Shown here: in pieces, positions 1 through 4,784 of the stretch
How the letters are laid out: each line of letters opens with the position of its first letter
How positions within the stretch are numbered: position 1 is the first letter of the stretch
DNA from: an uncultured Acidimicrobiaceae bacterium
GTDB taxonomy: Bacteria; Actinomycetota; Acidimicrobiia; Acidimicrobiales; Ilumatobacteraceae
NCBI GenBank assembly: GCA_903919215.1
Contig: CAIXHI010000074.1
Location: forward strand, 1 to 7,846
Length of the DNA stretch: 7,846 nt
Direction: 5' to 3'
Notes under the pieces: generated by a model
Told to the model about the DNA's origin: nothing
Database searches by the model: none
The model's input: only the letters and a program-made list of their open reading frames with translations
Program-made: the position numbers and the translations under genes

Positions 1-35
1 CGACCAGAGGACCCGCTTACCAGAGTGTCATATTG

Positions 36-1466
36 TCAACCGCGAGTGAAGGAGAAATACATCACCGGCACGCTCGACGACAGCGTGCCTGAGCCGTCCG
101 ATGGTCCGAACACACCATCGTCGCCAGCCAGTTGCATCGTCACCGGCTGGCCGCCGATGAACACCTGCAGCAGGAACGGGTGAGGACCCGGCGAACTGCA
201 GTCGTTGTAGAGAGTGACCTGAACGATGTACTGACCGTCCGGGCCCGTCTCCGGCCAGATGATGTTTTCAGCTGGCTCGCTGCGGGGGTCGTTACAGCCC
301 GAGTTTGCGTCGACGTCGAGCTGGCCACCGCTGGCGCTGGTGGGGAAGTCATAGTTGACGGCAGCTCCTTGCGGATCGGTGACCTGCAGGTCGAGGTCGC
401 CCGTGTCACCCCAGCTGAGGGTGACACGGATGTCGCCGGTCGCCAGGTCGGGGGTGTCGGGGTTGGCGCCCACCGGCCGAACGATCAGATCACCGGTGGT
501 GATGTCGACGATCGTGAAGCCCTCCACGACCACCACGGTCTGGATGACCACGATGATGGTCGTTGGTGTGAACGTCGGCCACTGCGGGCCCACGTAGATC
601 GGCGGGACGGTCAGCGGGATGGGCGGCGACAGCGGGTTCCCGCACGAGCACTTTGCTCGCGGGATGCCGTATTCGTCGACCAGCACTGCCGTACCCGCTT
701 GCAACACCGATGGGTGCGCATAGGCCGCGCCGTTCTTGAACCCGTGGTTCGTCACTCGGGTGTCATAGGTCAAGATCACCGGCGTCAGCGCGGTGATGTA
801 GGTGCGAATGTTGCTGACCGCGATCCCCTGAACGCCAGCCCACGCCGCCGCCTTGTCGGCATGCGTCTCGAGGAAGACGATCATCTTCTCCTTGTCGCAC
901 ACCTGGTTGTTGCGCGTCCCGCCGTACAGGCCTGGCTGCGCACCCGACACCTGCGGCAGTGGCACCTGCCCGGTGGCCAGCGTCGACGATGTTGACGGGA
1001 TCGGGATGTCGGGTAGCGACACGGTCGGCTGCGTCTCGGCTGCGGAGCGCTGGTCGTCGGTGAACGGGTCTACCGTCGGCACGTTGACCGGCTCGAGCAA
1101 CACCTCACCTTGGCCCAACTTCGCCGGGTCGGTGCCATCGCCTGTGGCGTTGGTCGTGACCGGACTTGTGTCCTTGGTGGTGCTGTCACTGCCGCGGTTG
1201 AGTAGGACCACACCGATCCCTACCAGGGCGATGACGGCCAGCAGCGCACCCGCGATCAGGGAGGAGTTGTTCCGCTGCACCCCAACCTGCGCGGTCGACA
1301 TCATCGGCATGACCCCCGGCGGCGGTGGCGGCGGCGCGCCTGGCGGAAGCGGCGCGGGCGGGGTCGGCGGCGCCATCGAAGGCAGCGCGGCGCCACACTG
1401 CGTGCACGAGGATGCGCCGGGAAGGAATGGTGCACCGCACTCCTGGCACGTACCGGTCGGGTTCAT
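36..1466 (-). CDS. Zinc-ribbon, single-pass membrane protein with DUF6777 and DUF2135/YfaP-like domains
   Basis: The 476-residue product opens with a zinc ribbon (CxxC at C7/C10 and C21/C24). A proline-rich linker (about 30-54, six prolines in a row at 45-50) and one hydrophobic segment (about 70-89) follow, predicting a cytoplasmic N terminus and an outer-face C terminus. Residues about 120-282 carry hallmarks I associate with DUF6777: E-V-L-L-E-P then D-P-F-T (121-136), P-G-L-Y-G-G-T (178-184), R-V-T-N-H-G-F (237-243), and V-L-Q-A-G-T-A-V-L-V-D ending in C-S-C-G-N-P-L (254-279). From about 345 a beta-rich domain with D-L-D-L-x-V, S-A-S-G-G-Q-L-D-V-D and E-N-I-x-W-P resembles DUF2135/YfaP. 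A Shine-Dalgarno sequence 4 nt upstream supports this ATG. The function of DUF6777 proteins is unknown; an envelope sensing or ligand-binding role is inference. It diverges from the lipoprotein gene. Domain names are from memory of the motifs. Confidence 0.9.
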   Translation of the reverse strand: MNPTGTCQECGAPFLPGASSCTQCGAALPSMAPPTPPAPLPPGAPPPPPPGVMPMMSTAQVGVQRNNSSLIAGALLAVIALVGIGVVLLNRGSDSTTKDTSPVTTNATGDGTDPAKLGQGEVLLEPVNVPTVDPFTDDQRSAAETQPTVSLPDIPIPSTSSTLATGQVPLPQVSGAQPGLYGGTRNNQVCDKEKMIVFLETHADKAAAWAGVQGIAVSNIRTYITALTPVILTYDTRVTNHGFKNGAAYAHPSVLQAGTAVLVDEYGIPRAKCSCGNPLSPPIPLTVPPIYVGPQWPTFTPTTIIVVIQTVVVVEGFTIVDITTGDLIVRPVGANPDTPDLATGDIRVTLSWGDTGDLDLQVTDPQGAAVNYDFPTSASGGQLDVDANSGCNDPRSEPAENIIWPETGPDGQYIVQVTLYNDCSSPGPHPFLLQVFIGGQPVTMQLAGDDGVFGPSDGSGTLSSSVPVMYFSFTRG

Positions 1467-1470
1467 CTGA

Positions 1471-1476
1471 CCCTCC
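1471..1476 (-). promoter_or_regulatory. Ribosome binding site of the zinc-ribbon/DUF6777 gene
   Basis: Read on the minus strand this is GGAGGG, ending 4 nt before the ATG at 1466. It is the best Shine-Dalgarno match near that end of the gene and fixes the start just before the zinc-ribbon cysteines. Confidence 0.7.
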
Positions 1477-1496
1477 GTCCTATGGTTGTGCCTTCA

Positions 1497-1521
1497 GCGT
1501 GCGCCCCTCGCCCACGCACGC
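1497..1521. repeat. GC-rich inverted repeat in the divergent intergenic region
   Basis: GCGTGCG (1497-1503) is perfectly complementary to CGCACGC (1515-1521) across an 11-nt loop. No T-rich tail follows on either strand, so it is not an obvious intrinsic terminator. It lies about 30 nt upstream of the minus-strand ATG at 1466, so it could fold in that gene's leader or act as an operator. In DNA this GC-rich a 7-bp arm can also occur by chance. Confidence 0.35.
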
Positions 1522-1561
1522 ACAGTGACCTTGGTCCACTCAGGGCGCGGTCGAATAGACC

Positions 1562-1636
1562 GTGCAGGGTTCGTCCGTCGATTTCACGTTCACCGCCCCC
1601 GATGGCACCGTCACCAAGGAGACCTACACCCGATGA
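1562..1636 (+). other. 24-codon open frame overlapping the lipoprotein start (possible leader peptide or gene remnant)
   Basis: A GTG at 1562 opens a frame of 24 codons that stops at TGA 1634-1636, overlapping the lipoprotein ATG (1633-1635) in the ATGA arrangement typical of coupled genes. The peptide contains D-F-T-F-T-A-P-D-G-T-V-T and resembles a beta strand of a secreted domain more than random translation. Upstream in the same frame are a TAG at 1556 and a TGA at 1526, so any longer ancestral gene is broken. No ribosome binding site precedes the GTG. Its own codons Lys-Glu (AAG GAG) are the Shine-Dalgarno sequence of the next gene. It may be a decayed gene 3' end, a leader peptide or chance; I cannot choose between these. 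Confidence 0.25.
1616..1621 (+). promoter_or_regulatory. Ribosome binding site of the lipoprotein gene
   Basis: AAGGAG lies 11 nt before the ATG at 1633. The spacing is slightly long but the match is strong. It selects 1633 over the in-frame ATG at 1486, which would add 49 arginine/histidine-rich residues in front of the signal peptide. Confidence 0.7.
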
Positions 1637-2361
1637 AGCGAGTCCTGCTCGTACCTCTGCTGCTCGTAGCAGCCTGTTCTGCCGACGCGGCGGTGACCAC
1701 CACGTCGGCACCGGCGGCACCGGCGCCGACGACGGCACCGGCACCAGCCACCACCGACTCGTCCGCCGTTGGCGCGCCCGTCACGTTCACCGCCCAGGTG
1801 TGGGCCGACAACTGGTTCTCGCTGTACGTCAACGGCGAACTGGTCGGTGAGGACAGCGTGCCGATCACCACCGAGCGGTCATTCAACGCGGAGACCATCA
1901 CGTTCACCGCCACCTACCCGCTGACGATCGCAATGGTGACGAAGGACTTCAAGCAGGACGAGAGCGGGCTCGAGTACATCGGCACCGACCGCCAGCAGAT
2001 GGGCGACGGCGGGTTCATCGCCCAGATCACCGACACGTCTACCGGCAAGGTGGTCGCCACCACTACCACTGGCTGGCGCGGCCTGGTCGTGCACCGCGCA
2101 CCACTGAATGCCGACTGCCTTTCGTCCGCCGACCCGAGCACCGACTGCCAGCACGAGATCACCCCCGAGCCGACCGATTGGACGTCGCCGACGTTCGACG
2201 ACAGCGCCTGGACCGCGGCGATCCAGTACACGGCCGCCGAGGTCGGCCCGAAGGACGGCTACGACACCATCACCTGGTCGCCGGCCGCGGAGCTGATCTG
2301 GTCAGGTGATCTCAAGATCGACAACACGATCCTGTGGCGAGCAACGGTCACCGCCGGGTGA
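1633..2361 (+). CDS. Secreted lipoprotein with a beta-sandwich (galactose-binding-like) domain
   Basis: The 242-residue product starts with a lipoprotein signal: M-K-R, a leucine-rich core, then the lipobox V-A-A-C with the modified cysteine at residue 15. An Ala/Thr/Pro-rich tether follows to about residue 45, so the protein is probably anchored to the outer face of the membrane. The body has F-S-L-Y-V-N-G-E-L-V-G early and F-D-D-S-A-W-T-A-A later; both recall strands of jelly-roll galactose-binding-like modules, but the assignment is by motif only. Similar stretches (F-x-L-Y-V-N-G, G-L-x-V-H-R-A-P-L, G-P-K-D-G-Y/F-D) occur in uncharacterized secreted proteins I half remember; I cannot name a family with confidence. 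No catalytic residues are evident. The start is set by the strong AAGGAG and the signal peptide. It precedes the DUF1348 gene by 23 bp and may be co-transcribed with it. Ligand unknown. Confidence 0.88.
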   Translation: MKRVLLVPLLLVAACSADAAVTTTSAPAAPAPTTAPAPATTDSSAVGAPVTFTAQVWADNWFSLYVNGELVGEDSVPITTERSFNAETITFTATYPLTIAMVTKDFKQDESGLEYIGTDRQQMGDGGFIAQITDTSTGKVVATTTTGWRGLVVHRAPLNADCLSSADPSTDCQHEITPEPTDWTSPTFDDSAWTAAIQYTAAEVGPKDGYDTITWSPAAELIWSGDLKIDNTILWRATVTAG

Positions 2362-2384
2362 CGGATTCTCTAGGGTGACGCTCG

Positions 2385-2849
2385 ATGACCGAGATCTCGC
2401 CCCGCGCCCCATTGCCCCCGTTCGACGAAGCGGCCGCCCGCCAGAAGGTGTTGATGGCGGAGAACGCGTGGAACACCAAGGATCCCGAGCGCGTGGCCGG
2501 CGCGTACACGGAGGACTCCGAGTGGCGTAACCGCGGCGAGTTCGTGAAAGGACGCGCCGAGATCATCGCGTTCCTGCAGCGCAAGTGGCAGCGTGAGCAC
2601 GAGTACGTGCTGCGCAAAGACCTGTGGGCATACCAGGGCAATCGGATTGCAGTTCGATTCCAGTACGAGTGGCATGACGATGCCGGGCAGTGGTGGCGGT
2701 CGTATGGCAACGAGAACTGGGAATTCGACGACCTCGGCTACATGCGCCGGCGCGAGGCTTCGATCAACGACCTCGCCATCGCGGTCGACGACCGGCGCCT
2801 ATTCGGCCCACGCACCGAAGGCGATACCAGCGGGATCCCGCTGCAGTAG
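2385..2849 (+). CDS. DUF1348 family protein (nuclear transport factor 2 / SnoaL-like fold)
   Basis: The 154-residue product matches the DUF1348 pattern almost end to end: P-P-F at 11-13, A-E-N-A-W-N-T-K-D-P-E-R-V at 25-37, Y-T-E-D-S-x-W-R-N-R at 41-50, then R-F-Q-Y-E-W-H-D-D (91-99), G-Q-W-W-R-S-Y-G-N-E-N-W-E-F (101-114) and R-R-R-E-A-S-I-N-D (121-129). Family members adopt the cone-shaped NTF2/SnoaL fold and are small cytoplasmic proteins of unproven activity; a ligand pocket or small hydrolase/isomerase role is inferred from the fold only. There is no signal peptide. AGGGTG (2372-2377) lies 7 nt before the ATG. The gene follows the lipoprotein gene by 23 bp on the same strand, although the two products are probably in different compartments. 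It converges on the MFS gene with 9 bp between stop codons. Confidence 0.93.
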   Translation: MTEISPRAPLPPFDEAAARQKVLMAENAWNTKDPERVAGAYTEDSEWRNRGEFVKGRAEIIAFLQRKWQREHEYVLRKDLWAYQGNRIAVRFQYEWHDDAGQWWRSYGNENWEFDDLGYMRRREASINDLAIAVDDRRLFGPRTEGDTSGIPLQ

Positions 2850-2858
2850 GCGCGAGCC

Positions 2859-4118
2859 TCAGGCTGACACCACCGACGCGGCGACACCGGCCGGGTCATC
2901 AGCGTGGAGTGGACGACGACATTCGGCGCGACCCCAGAGACCGGCGGCGACAGCGCCCACCCCGCCGATCGCCACGCCGTAGCGCGCGCCGAACTGATCA
3001 CACGCCCACCCCAGCAAGGGGCCACCGATCGGGGTGGTACCGATCAGCACGATGGCCTGCAACGCCAGCACCCGACCGCGCATCGAGGGGTCGGCGCGCA
3101 CCTGCACGATCGCCGTCGCGCTGGTCATGAACATGATGCTGGCGAAGCCGACGAACAGCGCCGTTGGGAAAGCGCTCAACAGGTTCGGCGTCAGCGAGAA
3201 CAGCAGCATTGCCGCACCGAACAGGAACGCCCCGCGCACGACGTGTTCCACTCCGGGCGACAGACGGTGCGCGGCCCTCAACGCTGCCGCCAGTGAGCCG
3301 ACGCTGAGCACTGCGTAGATGATCGTGTACGTGCCATCGCTGCCGCGCAACGAGTGCGTCACGAACAGCGGGAGCGTGACCGAGAAGTTGAACGTGAAGA
3401 TGCCGATGATCGTCACCATCACCATCGGCACGTACAGCTCGCGGACGGTCCTCACATACCGCACGCCCTCGCGTACCTGACCCTTGGCGCGCACGCTCTT
3501 GGGTACTGGGAACAGTTCGCCCTTGCGCATCAGCAGATACCCGCCGATGGCGGCGACGTACGAGAGGGCATCGATCATGAACGTCCACGCGTACCTGACG
3601 GTCACCACCAGCACGCCGGCGAGTGCCGGCCCGAAGATGCGGGACGATGTCATCAGCGCCGTGTTCAGGGTGACCGCGTTGGACATCTGCGCGGGCGGCA
3701 CGATCTCGGAGACGAACGAGCGGCGCGCCGGGTTGTCGAACGCGAGGAAGATCCCGCCGGCGAGGGATGTGACATAGAAGGCGATCAGCGGCGGGTGATC
3801 CATGAACGCCAGCGCCGCGAGCGTGAACGACTGGGCCATCTGCAACGTCTGGGTGATGACCAGCAACATCCGCTTGTCGGATCGGTCGGCGATCAGCCCG
3901 CCGTACGCGCCGAGCAGCAGGATCGGACCGTATTGGCAGGCCACGAGACCACCGACGGCGACACCGCTCTTGGTGGCGTGCAGCACCAGCAGCGTGAGCG
4001 CGATCATCGTCAGCCAGTTGCCGATCTGCGAGATCAGCTGACCGAAGAAGAACAGACGAAAGTTGCGCGTGCGCAGCGACAGGAACGTGGTGCGTGCAGC
4101 GCCGCGGGCGCGGTTCAC
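2859..4118 (-). CDS. MFS transporter, MFS_3 (EntS-like exporter) family
   Basis: This is a 419-residue polytopic membrane protein. It opens with F-L-S-L-R-T-R-N-F-R-L-F-F-F-G-Q, typical of the MFS_3 group. The MFS loop 2-3 signature G-G-L-I-A-D-R-S-D-K-R sits at 73-83. The segment D-N-P-A-R-R-S-F-V-S-E-I-V-P, followed by N-A-V-T-L-N-T and R-I-F-G-P-A-L-A-G, is also characteristic. Hydrophobic segments are consistent with 10-12 helices, and the length is normal. The substrate cannot be read from sequence; relatives include siderophore and drug exporters. The start is GTG at 4118, whose GTGA overlaps the stop of the cupin gene. No Shine-Dalgarno sequence is obvious, so it probably depends on translational coupling. 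The product of the cupin's reaction could be exported, but that is speculation. Confidence 0.93.
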   Translation of the reverse strand: MNRARGAARTTFLSLRTRNFRLFFFGQLISQIGNWLTMIALTLLVLHATKSGVAVGGLVACQYGPILLLGAYGGLIADRSDKRMLLVITQTLQMAQSFTLAALAFMDHPPLIAFYVTSLAGGIFLAFDNPARRSFVSEIVPPAQMSNAVTLNTALMTSSRIFGPALAGVLVVTVRYAWTFMIDALSYVAAIGGYLLMRKGELFPVPKSVRAKGQVREGVRYVRTVRELYVPMVMVTIIGIFTFNFSVTLPLFVTHSLRGSDGTYTIIYAVLSVGSLAAALRAAHRLSPGVEHVVRGAFLFGAAMLLFSLTPNLLSAFPTALFVGFASIMFMTSATAIVQVRADPSMRGRVLALQAIVLIGTTPIGGPLLGWACDQFGARYGVAIGGVGAVAAGLWGRAECRRPLHADDPAGVAASVVSA

Positions 4119-4642
4119 GGAGCGAAGCCGTCGGGCATCGCCGTCCCATGATCGTCGGCGATGGCCAGCCGGACGATGTCGTCCGACCGACTTGGGTACG
4201 CCTGGAGTAACTCACCGGCGTGACCGCCTTCGAAGCACGTGCCGGTGAAACCCGGAGCGAGTGTGCAACCGAACAATGCCCACCGGCCGCCGGCGACCAA
4301 TTCACCGGCCTGCCACACCCCCGCCGAGAGCACGTACTGCACTCGTTGGCCGGCCAGCACATCCGGACCCATCACCACGTCCTCGGTCGCACCGTTCGGG
4401 TGCAGCAGCACCAGTCGGATCGGGTCGCCACCGTAGAAGTGCCACGTCTCGTCGAAGCTCAAGCGGTGGAACAACGACCGGCTGGAGGGCTCGGCTGCGT
4501 ACAGCCCGATCATCGCCGTCCCGATCGGACCACCGTCTGGCATCTCCGCGGTACTGCGCCACGTGCTGACGAAATAGGTCTCTTCCACCGGCAGCGGCGT
4601 CATCCCGTAATGCTCAATGAGCGCCTTCACCATCGGATCCAT
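4115..4642 (-). CDS. Cupin superfamily protein, DUF985 (Cupin_5) family
   Basis: The product is 175 residues, the usual length for this family of compact beta-barrels. Conserved elements are visible in order: L-I-E-H-Y-G-M then P-V-E-E-T-Y-F (8-24), a G-T-A-M-I-G-L-Y strand (41-48), F-H-R-L-S-F-D-E-T-W-H-F-Y-x-G-D-P (58-74), L-L-H-P-N-G (79-84), G-P-D (92-94), G-Q-R-V-Q (98-102), G-V-W-Q-A (108-112), and W-A-L-F-G-C-T-L-A-P-G-F (121-132). His59, Glu65 and His68 are likely pocket residues. The biochemical role is unproven; the YML079w-like fold suggests binding of a small polar ligand. Two ATGs are possible. The one at 4642 has G-rich sequence directly against it, while the in-frame ATG at 4633 has GGGGGA at better spacing (8 nt), so the true start may be three codons later. 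It overlaps and probably drives the MFS gene. Confidence 0.92.
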   Translation of the reverse strand: MDPMVKALIEHYGMTPLPVEETYFVSTWRSTAEMPDGGPIGTAMIGLYAAEPSSRSLFHRLSFDETWHFYGGDPIRLVLLHPNGATEDVVMGPDVLAGQRVQYVLSAGVWQAGELVAGGRWALFGCTLAPGFTGTCFEGGHAGELLQAYPSRSDDIVRLAIADDHGTAMPDGFAP

Positions 4643-4664
4643 CCCCCGAACGTAGCCCTCACCC

Positions 4665-4719
4665 CGTCTATGTCGCGGACTGACGATCGACGGTGGAGGT
4701 CAAGCCCGCGACACAGACG
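4665..4719. repeat. 14-nt inverted repeat (one mismatch, 27-nt spacer) between the cupin and radical SAM genes
   Basis: Left arm CGTCTATGTCGCGG (4665-4678) and right arm CCGCGACACAGACG (4706-4719) are reverse complements at 13 of 14 positions. In minus-strand RNA the odd pair becomes a G-U wobble, giving an unbroken 14-bp stem with a 27-nt loop 23 nt upstream of the cupin ATG. As DNA, the arm centers are 41 bp apart, close to four helical turns, so the arms could also be paired operator half-sites placed between two divergent promoters. There is no T-run, so terminator function is unlikely. The loop holds an isolated GGAGG (4695-4699) with no start codon at suitable spacing. Confidence 0.6.
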
Positions 4720-4726
4720 CTGAGAT

Positions 4727-4764
4727 GGGGCGGCAGCGAGGGGCGGCAGCGAGGGGCGGCTGCG
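4727..4764. repeat. 13-bp tandem repeat, nearly three copies, upstream of the radical SAM gene
   Basis: GGGGCGGCAGCGA occurs at 4727-4739 and exactly again at 4740-4752. A third, partial copy (11 of 12 positions) covers 4753-4764. The 13-bp unit is not a multiple of three, and the frame through it uses poor codons for a GC-rich genome (GGG, AGG, CGA), which argues that the repeat is untranslated leader and that the radical SAM gene starts downstream of it. Confidence 0.7.
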
Positions 4765-4771
4765 GGAAGAC

Positions 4772-4780
4772 GGGAAGGGG
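4772..4780 (+). promoter_or_regulatory. Purine-rich probable ribosome binding site of the radical SAM gene
   Basis: GGGAAGGGG ends 4 nt before the GTG at 4785. It is the only purine-rich stretch placed suitably for any of the candidate starts (ATG 4725, GTG 4785, GTG 4830, ATG 4842), and it favors 4785. The match to the consensus is moderate, so ATG 4842 remains possible. Confidence 0.4.
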
Positions 4781-4784
4781 CGTC

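Noticed and set aside
132..995. Long plus-strand open frame opposite the DUF6777 gene
   Set aside because: It is arginine/valine/aspartate-rich with no recognizable domain, and lies antisense to a gene with clear motifs. It is a typical shadow frame in high-GC DNA.
1531..1558. Possible -35/-10 pair (TTGGTC, 16-bp spacer, GAATAG) for the lipoprotein gene
   Set aside because: Only about half of the -35 and a third of the -10 positions match consensus; this is not distinguishable from background in GC-rich DNA.
1486..1632. N-terminal extension of the lipoprotein from an ATG at 1486
   Set aside because: It would put 49 Arg/His-rich residues ahead of a textbook lipoprotein signal, and the strong AAGGAG sits in front of 1633 instead.
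2855..2865. AGCCT-C-AGGCT inverted repeat between convergent genes
   Set aside because: A 5-bp stem with a 1-nt loop cannot fold as a terminator hairpin, and no T-run follows.
3354..4151. Plus-strand 265-codon open frame opposite the MFS gene
   Set aside because: Its composition (Arg, Glu, Asp, His, Gln repeats) is what antisense of a hydrophobic membrane-protein gene produces. No start signal or domain was found.
2998..4362. 454-codon minus-strand open frame across the MFS and cupin genes
   Set aside because: It overlaps two well-supported genes in another frame, is very rich in Arg/Ala/His, lacks membrane or domain motifs, and breaks the clean GTGA junction.
4695..4699. GGAGG on the plus strand as a ribosome binding site
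   Set aside because: No ATG, GTG or TTG occurs at 4-12 nt downstream; the nearest ATG is 25 nt away, so it is noted only as part of the dyad loop.
4725..4784. ATG at 4725 as the radical SAM start
   Set aside because: The stretch is a 13-bp tandem repeat with unfavorable codons, has no properly spaced ribosome binding site, and makes the N terminus too long for the family.
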